Source of the DNA: Candidatus Obscuribacterales bacterium
GTDB taxonomy: Bacteria; Cyanobacteriota; Vampirovibrionia; Obscuribacterales; Obscuribacteraceae
Assembly (NCBI GenBank): GCA_020634035.1
Contig: JACKCM010000009.1
Coordinates: 118,547-182,546, forward strand
Reading direction: 5' to 3'
DNA: 64,000 nt
Position 1 is the first letter of the stretch, and each line of letters opens with the position of its first letter. The notes beneath the pieces were generated by a model. It saw only the letters and a list, made by a program, of their open reading frames with translations, ran no database searches and was not told where the DNA came from. The translations under genes and the position numbers were made by a program. Positions 8,532 through 17,320 of the stretch are shown piece after piece.

Positions 8532-10640
8532 ATGCAGGGTTTCACAGTTCTGCTAATCGAAAACAATCCGGATGACTTGAAACTTTTCGGTCATCTGATC
8601 GAAACCGGCTCGAGTTCGGAGTTCGAGGTTATTGCTGTCGACGAGCTCACCAGAGGCATGGAAGAGCTCGTCAAAAAAGAGATTGACGCCCTGGTGCTCG
8701 ATCTGGATCTACCCGGGGCAGAAGAGCTGGATACTTTTCGGCTTATTAGAACCCGCTTTCCCCAGCTTCCTATTATCTTGATCGCTAATCATCAAGATGA
8801 GCGCCTGGCATCCGAAGCGATTCAAAGCGGCGCCCAGGATTATTTTTTAAAGAGCGAGTTGAGCGCCAGTCTCCTGACCAGGGCAATTCGCTATGCTGTC
8901 GAACGGCAAGCCCAGGAGACCAAGATCACAAGCTTGAACGACGACCTCGAAAGAAGAATTATCGAACTGGCCTGTGCCAATCAAGAACTAGACACTCTCT
9001 CAAAAAACCTGACCCTGGCTAGAGACCAGGCCCTGCAGGCAAGTTCGTATAAATCAGAATTCCTGGCCAGAATGAATCACGACATAAGAACACCACTCTC
9101 TTCATCAATTGGTGCAGTCGAACTCTTAAAAAGCACCGGACTCGATGCCGAGCAGAATGAACTGCTTGATCTGGTGGAAGGCTCTAATGCTAGCCTGCTC
9201 AAAATCGTCAATCAGGATCTGAATTACACCAATATGGAAGCCTGCGAAGTCGGTCTGGATTACACCGACTTTTCTATGGTGAAGCTGGTAGAGGACGCCG
9301 CCGAATTGATGGCGCCACTGGCTGTCAGAAAAGGCATCAGTATGATGACTTATATAGATCCTGTGATCACGAGCTTGCTTGGCGATCCGGTTCGGGTAAA
9401 GCAGATTCTTCTCAATCTAATAAGCAACGCCGCCAAGTTCACAGAAAAAGGAGAGATCTTAATAAGAGCGACAAGAGAGTCCTATGACAAAGAATCTGTC
9501 CTGGTAAGAATTGCGGTGATAGACACCGGCAGCGGTATGGAAGAAGAGAAACTGAAAGAATTTTTCGAGCGACAGCTTCCCACTGATATCGGTGGTGATG
9601 GCGATAGCGATAGAGATTACGAGCCTGGTGAAAGATTTACAGAACTGCAACAATCCAACTCTGGTCTGGGTCTTGCAATCAGCAAACAACTGGTGGATAT
9701 GATGGGCGGACAGATAGGCGCCACCAGTATTCCCGAAAAAGGCTCCACCTTCTGGTTCTCGATTCGCTTCCGCAAAGGAAGACCGGTCAGAAAAATAGAT
9801 GCCATCCCTCTTCACGCCATGGTATCGAACTCTCTTGCCGGATACAAAATACTGGTTGTGGACGGCAGTGACAACGCCAGAATCATTACCCGTTCGTATC
9901 TTCTCGCGGCTGGATTCAAAGCCACCGCCGCGGCCAGCGCCGGCGAAGCCCTGGAGATACTGAGACATGCTTCCTCTCAGGAAGAGCCATATCAAGTTAC
10001 GATTGTCGACCTCGATGATTCAAAACATTCAGTCGCCCTGGCAGAAGAGATCCAGAAAGATCCGAGCATCTCACGAACGCGACTGATCTATATGACATCG
10101 AAGCGCCAGCCGGCCACAGAGCTGTGGAGCCGAGGTTTCTCTTCTTACCTGACCAAACCGCTCAGACAGACAGCCCTTATCTCGTCCATAGTGGATGTCA
10201 CCCTTGGTCAGGTCGAAGAGCCTGACAAGCCGAAAGAGCGTGCAGGCGGCAATGGCAAGAAGTCCCTTAAAGAAGGAACTAAAATACTTGTTGTCGAAGA
10301 TAACTCTTATCTCCAGGTGGTGGTGGGCAAAGTCTTACATAGATTAGGTTGCCTTGTAGATCGGGCCGAAAACGGCAAAGAAGCGGTCGAACTACAGGCC
10401 GCCAACAACTATTCGCTTATTTTGATGGATTGTCAGATGCCTGTTATGGACGGCTTTGAAGCCACCCGACGAATTCGTGAGCGAGAAAAAGACAGTTCGA
10501 TTCGCACCCCCATCGTGGCGATGACGGCAAGTATTCGGCAAAGTGATCGAGAAGCCTGTATGAGAGCCGGCATGGACGACTTTTTAAGCAAGCCGGTCAC
10601 CATAGAAAAACTAGAATCGGTTCTGACCAGCTTGTGCTGA
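8532..10640 (+). CDS. Hybrid histidine kinase with three receiver domains (REC-HisKA-HATPase-REC-REC)
   Basis: This 702-aa soluble sensor kinase has no transmembrane segment. Residues 4-120 form a receiver (Asp57 in LVLDLDLPG). A coiled-coil linker at about 125-170 leads into HisKA, with His183 in the H-box MNHDIRTPLS. The HATPase domain shows an N-box (NLISNAAKFTEKG), G1 (DTGSGM) and G2 (GLGLAISKQL). A second receiver (about 438-560) is degenerate: it keeps LVVDGSDNAR but lacks a canonical acidic pair. A third, intact receiver (about 575-700) has LVVEDNS, LILMDCQMPVMDG and SKPV. The arrangement is BarA/ArcB-like but starts with a receiver in place of a membrane sensor, so input may itself be a phosphotransfer or protein signal. 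No Hpt domain is present, so a separate Hpt protein would be needed for full relay. Confidence 0.92.
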   Translation: MQGFTVLLIENNPDDLKLFGHLIETGSSSEFEVIAVDELTRGMEELVKKEIDALVLDLDLPGAEELDTFRLIRTRFPQLPIILIANHQDERLASEAIQSGAQDYFLKSELSASLLTRAIRYAVERQAQETKITSLNDDLERRIIELACANQELDTLSKNLTLARDQALQASSYKSEFLARMNHDIRTPLSSSIGAVELLKSTGLDAEQNELLDLVEGSNASLLKIVNQDLNYTNMEACEVGLDYTDFSMVKLVEDAAELMAPLAVRKGISMMTYIDPVITSLLGDPVRVKQILLNLISNAAKFTEKGEILIRATRESYDKESVLVRIAVIDTGSGMEEEKLKEFFERQLPTDIGGDGDSDRDYEPGERFTELQQSNSGLGLAISKQLVDMMGGQIGATSIPEKGSTFWFSIRFRKGRPVRKIDAIPLHAMVSNSLAGYKILVVDGSDNARIITRSYLLAAGFKATAAASAGEALEILRHASSQEEPYQVTIVDLDDSKHSVALAEEIQKDPSISRTRLIYMTSKRQPATELWSRGFSSYLTKPLRQTALISSIVDVTLGQVEEPDKPKERAGGNGKKSLKEGTKILVVEDNSYLQVVVGKVLHRLGCLVDRAENGKEAVELQAANNYSLILMDCQMPVMDGFEATRRIREREKDSSIRTPIVAMTASIRQSDREACMRAGMDDFLSKPVTIEKLESVLTSLC

Positions 10641-10641
10641 A

Positions 10642-11097
10642 TTAATCTCGCAGTACAATCCTCTTAGCCAGGGTCGATTCGATTTTTTTCATGTCTTCTT
10701 CTGAAGCTCTATCGGCTATTACTTGGTGAAAACGTCTGGCGTTTTTCAGAGTTTCGGTCGCCAGAATCTCCCTCATCTCAGCAAGGTGCTTGAAGAAGGA
10801 GCCATCATCAAGATGTTCGAGAATCATACTGTTGATCAAATTCTTGAGCCGATCGTTGGACGAATGGAGCGAAGCGACATAGCCTGCCGATAGACCTCTC
10901 TTCTCAGCCTCTTCAAAAAGGGTGGCATCGGTGGCAAGGCATCTCTCTACAGCGTCGAAGATCCGCTTTACCGAATCAGAACGCTGGTCGTTGTCCATCT
11001 GTGCGTATGAGGCAAGCACCGTATCCAGAGCCGATACGACTTGCTTGATCTCCATCTCGAGGAATTCGAAAACGTCGAATTTTGTAATACTGTTCAT
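10642..11097 (-). CDS. Hemerythrin-fold-like protein lacking iron ligands
   Basis: I chose the ATG at 11097 (151 aa) over the longer frame because CAGGAGG sits 7 nt upstream. The protein is all-helical and follows the layout of bacterial HHE hemerythrin-domain proteins: it opens with DVFEFLEMEIKQV, where the family has D-x-x-x-L-x-x-D-H-x-x-V, and continues with a helix pair ending in a TLFEEAEKRG segment. By eye the family's iron-binding residues are replaced: the first His by Ile17, and the HxxxE pair by Cys53/Asp57. If the alignment is right it cannot bind a di-iron site in the usual way. It converges with the histidine kinase, ending 1 nt after it. It could instead be an unrelated four-helix protein. 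Confidence 0.45.
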   Translation of the reverse strand: MNSITKFDVFEFLEMEIKQVVSALDTVLASYAQMDNDQRSDSVKRIFDAVERCLATDATLFEEAEKRGLSAGYVASLHSSNDRLKNLINSMILEHLDDGSFFKHLAEMREILATETLKNARRFHQVIADRASEEDMKKIESTLAKRIVLRD

Positions 11098-11380
11098 GGT
11101 GATTTCCTCCTGATTTTTTACTTTCTGAAATCTGGACAGGAGCAAGGAAATCCGTCTATTCAGATAAATTGATACAGTCCAAACTGTTTTCCTCATAGCA
11201 TATTCCACTTCTGCTTATGCCCTTCCGAGGGCAGCAAAATAAACAGAAATGCCTGAATTAGTGCGGTTTTATAAGAATTTGCAACATACAAGAAAGTATC
11301 ATTCATCCGAGTGAGTTTATTTACATCATAAAAGAGTAGTATGGAGTTGTTCGAGCAGAATTCCCGGTGGAGCTAATGCT

Positions 11381-12064
11381 ATGTTCAAAAATCGCAAAGA
11401 TGCCGGATTGCAACTTGCCTCTAAAATCAAGAAGTGCACTGTCGGAAAGCGCGATCAAAAACAGATGATGGTGGTCGCTCTGCCTCGCGGTGGCGTTCCG
11501 GTGGCAAGAGAGATTGCCGAAAAATTGCAAACAGATCTGACTATTTTAGTCGCAAAAAAAATCGCTGCCCCTTTCCAGAAAGAGCTGGCACTCGGTGCAG
11601 TGACTTCTTCGGGAGTGACCGTTCTCAACGAAGAGCTGCGCGTCAGTGTGGACGGCATAGATCGCTATGTCGCCATCGAGCGTAAGCCGGTTATGGATGC
11701 AGCCGTAGAACTAGAAAAACGCTGGCGTTCCGAAGCCGGTATCGCGGACCGTAACAACATCAAAAACAAAGCTGTGGTGCTGGTCGATGACGGTGTCGCA
11801 ACAGGAATGACCACCCTGGCAGCGCTGCGTTGCCTCGCTGCCTCCGGAGCCAGAGAGCTGATTCTGGCCACCCCGGTGATTGCAAAATCGGCCTGGAAAT
11901 TATTACACCCGGAGTGTACAGAGATAATCTCCTTGAAAAATCCGAAGGATTTCAATGCAGTCAGCGACTTCTATGAAGACTTTCACCAGGTCGAAGATGA
12001 CGAAATGATCTGCTGCTTAAAAAATCTCCACAGCTTCGCCCTGGACAAAGTAGAGTCTGCCTGA
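11381..12064 (+). CDS. Phosphoribosyltransferase-family protein
   Basis: The 227-aa protein has the PRTase type I fold signature: a PRPP-binding loop VVLVDDGVATGMTTLAAL at about residues 130-147, and early motifs VVALPRGGVPVAREIA and VAKKIAAPF. These match the widespread putative phosphoribosyltransferases found as stand-alone genes or beside dienelactone-hydrolase-like proteins in stress loci. The base acceptor is unknown. GGAG precedes the ATG by about 10 nt. Its 3' end faces the HxlR gene with a 9-nt gap, so the two are convergent. Confidence 0.8.
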   Translation: MFKNRKDAGLQLASKIKKCTVGKRDQKQMMVVALPRGGVPVAREIAEKLQTDLTILVAKKIAAPFQKELALGAVTSSGVTVLNEELRVSVDGIDRYVAIERKPVMDAAVELEKRWRSEAGIADRNNIKNKAVVLVDDGVATGMTTLAALRCLAASGARELILATPVIAKSAWKLLHPECTEIISLKNPKDFNAVSDFYEDFHQVEDDEMICCLKNLHSFALDKVESA

Positions 12065-12073
12065 AAAGCGACT

Positions 12074-12496
12074 CTAAGAATGGGAAGCCAGGCTGACAGC
12101 AATAGCTGGACAGCGATCCTCATGCCCCTCAGTCGGACAGGAATTGCAAATTCTTGCGGTCTCATCCAGCTCTTCACAGCCAAGGGCGCTTTTCCATTTC
12201 TTTCCGTAGGCGACCAGCACCTCAAGAACAGACTCCAGTTCACGTCCCATAGCGGTGAGTGAATACTGGGTATGTCTGGCCGGACCCTCCTTATCTACTT
12301 TATCGACGATTCCTTGATCTTGAAGCATCTTGAGACGCTGGGTCAGAGTCTTGGAGCTGATTGGCTTAAGCGATCGGTAGAGTTGAGAAGGGCGCTTCGG
12401 ACCACTAAAGAGTTCTCGAATGATCTGGCTTGCCCACTTGTGGCTGAGTATTCCGACGGTTATATCGATCGGACACTTGGACTGATTTGTGCTCAT
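12074..12496 (-). CDS. HxlR-family transcriptional regulator with C-terminal Cys cluster
   Basis: The 140-aa protein has the HxlR winged helix (ILSHKWASQIIRELF, GPKRPSQLYRSL, SSKTLTQRLKMLQ, wing GPARHTQYSLT). Cys8 in KCPIDITVGILSHKW aligns with the redox-sensing N-terminal Cys of YodB/HypR-type regulators. Unusually, the C-terminus adds Cys107, Cys117, Cys120 and Cys128 with His125, in a C-x9-C-x2-C-x7-C pattern that could bind a metal or an Fe-S cluster, or form extra disulfides. These regulators usually control an adjacent gene. The divergent baeRF gene (12830) is the nearest candidate. Confidence 0.88.
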   Translation of the reverse strand: MSTNQSKCPIDITVGILSHKWASQIIRELFSGPKRPSQLYRSLKPISSKTLTQRLKMLQDQGIVDKVDKEGPARHTQYSLTAMGRELESVLEVLVAYGKKWKSALGCEELDETARICNSCPTEGHEDRCPAIAVSLASHS

Positions 12497-12829
12497 TTAA
12501 ACTACTCTCAAATTTGATTCCAGGAAATGAGAGTGTTCGTCCTGTCCACAAACACTACCCAGACTAATCCTAACAACAGACTTTGCAGGCGGAATCATGC
12601 GATAGAGCGATAAAAAAGAACGCCCTGGATGGCAAGCGAGATAGAAACGACTCGACAATCAGCCTAAAGAATAGAACCAAATGGTTACCAGCCCAGTTGC
12701 TCAACTCGGTTCGAGGAAGTTGACACCGAATACGAAGCAGAATAGCAATCCTCCTAGTGGTGGAAGAAAGCTATGGTGCCAGTCTGACAAGATCTAATTA
12801 AAAGATCCCGCCACGGGGGTAAGCTGCCG
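12497..12829. other. Intergenic region between divergent HxlR and baeRF genes
   Basis: This 333-nt stretch separates divergently transcribed genes, so it should hold both promoters and possibly the HxlR operator. I see no convincing sigma-70 hexamer pair, no long inverted repeat and no small gene with a ribosome binding site. A purine-rich stretch (GGGGGTAAG-like) precedes the 12830 start. Confidence 0.5.
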
Positions 12830-13999
12830 ATGAAACCAAAAGATCTAGCAAAAATCGAGTCTTCCACATCACCATATTCCGTATCACTATTTATTCGGAC
12901 AGAGAAACCCTATCCAGAGAGAAAAGACTTCGAAAACCATATACACAGAATTCTCGGCAGGCTGGAAACCTGCCTGGATGAAAGCGGCTGCCCGGAAGAG
13001 ACAAAACAAGAACGACTGAAGGCAGTAAAACAAGAGCTTTCTACCCTGGACCACAAAGACCTGCTCAAGGGTATTGCACTCTTTGTCAACGAACATATAC
13101 ATCATCTCTTCAAGCTACCTGTTGAGACGAGAGATGCCGTGGTCATAGACGAACTATTTGTAATCCGAGAACTCTTGCTCTCAGTCAACAAGACCTATCA
13201 TTACTGGCTCCTCACCCTGTCTGAACCATCCATTCATCTTTATCACGGCAAAGAAGATGAACTGAAGGAATATTTAGAAGATGAATTTCCACTGGTGCAT
13301 TTGATTCAAGAAGCTCCTCTAGAGAGGACCATGTCCAGTTCAGCGGTGAGCGCAGGTGTACGTTCAAGTGCAAGTCGCTCCGCCGGCTCCACTCATTTGC
13401 CAGGCGATTATGCTGCCGATCAGGACAGCTACAAAGAAGAACACCTGAAACAATTCTTTCGCAAAGCCGAAGCAGTTCTTTCAAATGTCCTGGAAGAGCA
13501 TCCCTATCCTTTGATACTAGCCGGCACCGAAAGAAATCTGGCCAGCTTCAAAGAGCTAAGCAAGCATCATCAGAACGCCGCAGGTTTCCTGAACGGCTCT
13601 TTCAACAAGACCAGCCTGGCCGAACTTAGAGAGCTCGCCACTCCCGTTATCGAAAAGCATCTCTCCGGCCGTTGTGCTTGTGTTCTAGAAGAATTTCAAG
13701 AAGCCCTCGGCCATAAGAAAACAGCCCAGGGCATTCAAGAAGTCTGGCAGACAGTACAGGAAGGTCGCTGCAAGGTGCTGATGCTGGAAAGAGACTTCTA
13801 TAGCTTCGCCGGCACAGCCGAAGGAGAAATGAGCCTCGATCTCTCTGTGGATAGATCAAGATCAAGTTCAGACTGCTTTGTCCCGGATAATCTGGAAGCT
13901 TTGATTCGGAAAACGAGGCGGATGGGAGGAGAGATAGCTTTCTTCGAACCGGACAAACTGAAACTCTATGATAGAGTGGCGGCAATTCTAAGATATTGA
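12830..13999 (+). CDS. baeRF-family protein (bacterial archaeo-eukaryotic release-factor-like)
   Basis: The 389-aa protein starts with the family hallmark of a strand, SVSLFIRTEKPYPER, followed by a long helix. Then comes the ...HLFKLPVETRDAVVIDELFVIRELL segment, where baeRF proteins typically read FRLP...VVVDDTFxxRxLL. A second domain contains PYPLILAGTERNLASFKEL. These proteins relate to eukaryotic/archaeal release factor 1 domains and are thought to act at the ribosome in stress or rescue, but no function is proven. Residues 165-200 contain a Ser-rich linker. The stop is 7 nt before the next gene, so it is co-transcribed with the ATP-grasp gene. A divergent paralogue lies at 17321-18463. 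Confidence 0.65.
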   Translation: MKPKDLAKIESSTSPYSVSLFIRTEKPYPERKDFENHIHRILGRLETCLDESGCPEETKQERLKAVKQELSTLDHKDLLKGIALFVNEHIHHLFKLPVETRDAVVIDELFVIRELLLSVNKTYHYWLLTLSEPSIHLYHGKEDELKEYLEDEFPLVHLIQEAPLERTMSSSAVSAGVRSSASRSAGSTHLPGDYAADQDSYKEEHLKQFFRKAEAVLSNVLEEHPYPLILAGTERNLASFKELSKHHQNAAGFLNGSFNKTSLAELRELATPVIEKHLSGRCACVLEEFQEALGHKKTAQGIQEVWQTVQEGRCKVLMLERDFYSFAGTAEGEMSLDLSVDRSRSSSDCFVPDNLEALIRKTRRMGGEIAFFEPDKLKLYDRVAAILRY

Positions 14000-14006
14000 T
14001 ATATAG

Positions 14007-14993
14007 ATGAGAATTGCATTTTTCGTCAACGCACTGAAAAAAGAAGCGACTGACAGCACCACAATCAGGCTGGCCATGGAAGCAACCAACCGGGGTCACC
14101 AGACCTGGTTCATAGAGGCCGACGACTTTCTCCTCGATGAGAACGACTGTGTCATGGCCACTGCTCGTAGCGTCCCTAGAAATCGATACCGCTCCACCGC
14201 CGTTTATCTCGAAGAGCTCAGAGGGAAAAAAGCTGCGAACAAAAGAATCAAATTCACCAATCTCGATGTCCTCTTCCTGAGAGGAGATCCTGTTCCTGAG
14301 AGCAGAGAGAGAAGATGGACAAAAGATGTGGGAATCTACTTCGGAAAGTCGTCTGTTAGAAATGGCGTTCTGGTGGTAAATGATCCGGATGGTTTGAGCG
14401 GAGCCTTGAATGAATCCTACCTTGATCTCTTTCCCGAAGCGGTCAGACCGGTAAATATAATCACCCGCAAAAGAGGTGAAGTAAAGAAATTTGCCCATGA
14501 AAGAGAAAAATTTCTGCTGCGACCTCTACGCTGGTCGCCGGACAACGAAGAGTTTTTGGTAACTGGTGATGACCTGCCGAATCTCAATCAAATCGTAGAA
14601 TCTCTAACTCGGGACGGCTATGTAATTGCTCAAGAATTCCTGGAAGACAAAGCAAATCCAAGCGGTTACACCATGGTCTTACTTCTGGAAGGCTCCCCTT
14701 TGCTATACAAAGGCAAAGCTGCTGCCCTCAAAGTGATACCAGGTCAAGGAAGAGGCTCCCTTGAAACACCGCATCTGGAGCCAGCTACTCTAAGTAAAAA
14801 AGAGCTTCGATGCATTGAACAGGCGAAACCCAAACTTATGAAAGATGGAATGTTCTTTGCCGGTCTTAAAATAGTTAACGCTAAGATTATGGAAATTGAT
14901 GTTTTCTGCCCCAGCTATCTCAGTCAGATAGAAGAGCTTCTCGGCAGCAACTTTGCCCGGCCTGTGATAGAAGCCCTGGAGAAAAAAGCCTGA
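14007..14993 (+). CDS. Glutathione-synthetase-like ATP-grasp protein, probably altered active site
   Basis: The 328-aa protein matches GshB in order and length: an N-terminal domain starting MRIAFFVN, a central LDVLFLRGDP and LVVNDPDGL (GshB: INxPxxL), the ATP-grasp strand FLLRPLRW, VIAQEFL, and C-terminal GMFFAGLKIV...MEIDVFCPS. Where GshB has GLDIIGDxLTEINVTSP, the metal-ligand Asp is Lys288 and the metal-ligand Asn is Asp298, with only Glu296 kept. The adenine-side Lys of ILKPL is Arg172, and the Gly-rich loop after it is missing (RWSPDNEEF). It may be catalytically dead or may ligate something else. It is co-transcribed with the baeRF gene. Confidence 0.7.
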   Translation: MRIAFFVNALKKEATDSTTIRLAMEATNRGHQTWFIEADDFLLDENDCVMATARSVPRNRYRSTAVYLEELRGKKAANKRIKFTNLDVLFLRGDPVPESRERRWTKDVGIYFGKSSVRNGVLVVNDPDGLSGALNESYLDLFPEAVRPVNIITRKRGEVKKFAHEREKFLLRPLRWSPDNEEFLVTGDDLPNLNQIVESLTRDGYVIAQEFLEDKANPSGYTMVLLLEGSPLLYKGKAAALKVIPGQGRGSLETPHLEPATLSKKELRCIEQAKPKLMKDGMFFAGLKIVNAKIMEIDVFCPSYLSQIEELLGSNFARPVIEALEKKA

Positions 14994-15013
14994 GGCGATA
15001 CAGATTTTTGGGT

Positions 15014-15991
15014 TCATTCTTGATCAGCAATAGGAAAGCCATAAATCTCCCGGGCCGCATCAAGAGCCGGCGAAGACCATACATCGTCCTCTTTCAAGCC
15101 CTCGACAATATCGGCCAGGGCTTCATGCTCCATATAGCCGGCGGCATCGAGCACCAGAGCCGACACCGGTCTTTCTTTTAGTCCCGCTTCAATACAGGGA
15201 AGCGCACGAGGATCTTTATAGAGCGCCAGGCCGGCCAGAGCCTCTGCCCGGACCTCCTCATCCGGATCGGTTAGCAGAGCGTAGAAAATCTCCCGGGGCT
15301 CAGGCACCATATCAAGCTTGTCTTCCTCTAGATAGCTCTGCACCACCTGCTTCAAAGTAAACACCGACCAGTTTCTGACATCAGCACTTTGATCAAGACA
15401 GAGATTGGCAAGACCTTCTATCGCGTAAATAGAACTCTGAACACCAAGTGCCATTGCCACCGCCTGACGAACCCTATGGTTTTGATGTTTGGTCAGGGGC
15501 ATCAGCAACTTAAGACAATCATCAATTTCGTGATGCATAATACAGCAGGCAAGCACTTCCAGAACCACCGAGTCAGTCTCGGTGGACAATCTTTGGATAA
15601 GCACTGCTTTAGTTTTCTGAGGATAGTCTTTTCCTGTCTGGCGCATCAAAATCTCGGCACCCAGTACCCTCTCGTCGGCATCAACGCTCTCGAGCAAAAC
15701 AAGCGCCTTCTCGAAAGCCTCTTTGCCGCCGTGATATTGAAGAAGGTAGCGCACCACGGAGTAAAACTCACCATAGACAGTGGACAGCATCACAAGCCGG
15801 TCCACAGATAGATCAGTCAAATTGTTCAAATAGGCTTCGACAACCTCTCCGGGATACCCTGCAGAGGCGAGCTTTGCCAGAGCGTCACTGTCAGATTTGG
15901 CAATAAGATCATGCCAGAGATAATGAGGATCGTCCGGAGCAAAAGCTTCCACGGCTTCGAGAAACTCTTTTGGGAATGGACGCTCAATCAT
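15014..15991 (-). CDS. HEAT-repeat protein
   Basis: The 325-aa protein is built from about 30-residue helical repeats with HEAT/PBS-lyase signatures, for example HRVRQAVAMALGVQ, DVRNWSVFTLKQV and DEEVRAEALAGLALYKDPRALP. It has no signal peptide or TM, so it is probably a cytoplasmic scaffold or adaptor. It lies 22 nt downstream of the transglutaminase remnant on the same strand and converges with the ATP-grasp gene. Partners cannot be deduced. Confidence 0.8.
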   Translation of the reverse strand: MIERPFPKEFLEAVEAFAPDDPHYLWHDLIAKSDSDALAKLASAGYPGEVVEAYLNNLTDLSVDRLVMLSTVYGEFYSVVRYLLQYHGGKEAFEKALVLLESVDADERVLGAEILMRQTGKDYPQKTKAVLIQRLSTETDSVVLEVLACCIMHHEIDDCLKLLMPLTKHQNHRVRQAVAMALGVQSSIYAIEGLANLCLDQSADVRNWSVFTLKQVVQSYLEEDKLDMVPEPREIFYALLTDPDEEVRAEALAGLALYKDPRALPCIEAGLKERPVSALVLDAAGYMEHEALADIVEGLKEDDVWSSPALDAAREIYGFPIADQE

Positions 15992-16013
15992 TCAGTCAAC
16001 TTAGAAGGGGAAG

Positions 16014-16223
16014 CTATTTTACTTCATTCAAAGCCGCTAAGTACAGAGGGCAAGTCAGGAAAGCCGCTACTTTCAGGGTATAGTCCGCATCTGCCTGATC
16101 GAACTGAGCAGTCCAACCGAACTTGATCTCATCCCGGACATAATTATGAACCCGGCGCAGCAGATATTCGCGGTCCTCCGACTCGGCTGCCAATCGCTCT
16201 ACCAGCTCTCGAAACTCTGCCAT
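16014..16223 (-). CDS. Short protein resembling the start of a transglutaminase-like domain, probable remnant
   Basis: The 69-aa ORF has a Shine-Dalgarno (GAGGG) before its ATG. Residues 18-50 (YLLRRVHNYVRDEIKFGW then TAQFDQADADYTLK) look like the opening of bacterial transglutaminase-like domains, which read VxDYVRDEIxFGFxxxFDxxSAxETLxxGxGHC. The catalytic GHC segment does not follow; the frame instead gives a short hydrophobic tail and a stop. Other frames downstream do not restore it. It may be a decayed gene still translated, or a small protein that kept only the helix. It precedes the HEAT gene by 22 nt. Confidence 0.55.
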   Translation of the reverse strand: MAEFRELVERLAAESEDREYLLRRVHNYVRDEIKFGWTAQFDQADADYTLKVAAFLTCPLYLAALNEVK

Positions 16224-16358
16224 GTTCTGCCCTCAATCTAAAAAAGGAACCGTTTTCTATTTTGAGGATGTCAAAAGTTCGTGAACCGTCTGTGACCTTA
16301 CAAATGCTCTAGAATATGTTCCAAAATTAGCGATTGCCCGGACCCGGAGGAAGGTATT

Positions 16359-16979
<621 letters not shown>

Positions 16980-16980
16980 A

Positions 16981-17190
16981 TCAACCGAGCCAGTGACGCA
17001 GTCCCAGGGTCTCCAGCTGATGCTCAGTGGTCACCCTGAGGGCGCTATGTTTGTGAACCTGAGAAATCAGGTCTTCACCGGGCAAGGTCGGTTTGCGGCG
17101 AGAGAACTCCTGACGCGTGTCTATCAGTCTCTCTTTTTCACTAGATTCCTGGGGCAGTGGTAATTTTTTCTGCCGTTTTAATCTGAACAT
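16981..17190 (-). CDS. Small basic hypothetical protein
   Basis: This 69-aa ORF converges with the GPx gene, with a 1-nt gap. A strong GGAGG lies about 6 nt upstream of its ATG, which is the main reason to call it. It is rich in Lys, Arg and Leu (MFRLKRQKKLPLPQESS) with no TM or known motif. No function can be assigned. Confidence 0.5.
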   Translation of the reverse strand: MFRLKRQKKLPLPQESSEKERLIDTRQEFSRRKPTLPGEDLISQVHKHSALRVTTEHQLETLGLRHWLG

Positions 17191-17320
17191 GGTCCTTCCT
17201 CCAAAATCATTTGTTGAAGCTCCTCTGCTTTCAGGTTAATACATGATTGTTCGCATTCCGTGATCGCTGTGGTGAATCGAAAAGCGGGAATAATATTTTG
17301 AGAAATTTCGGAGAATAGCT

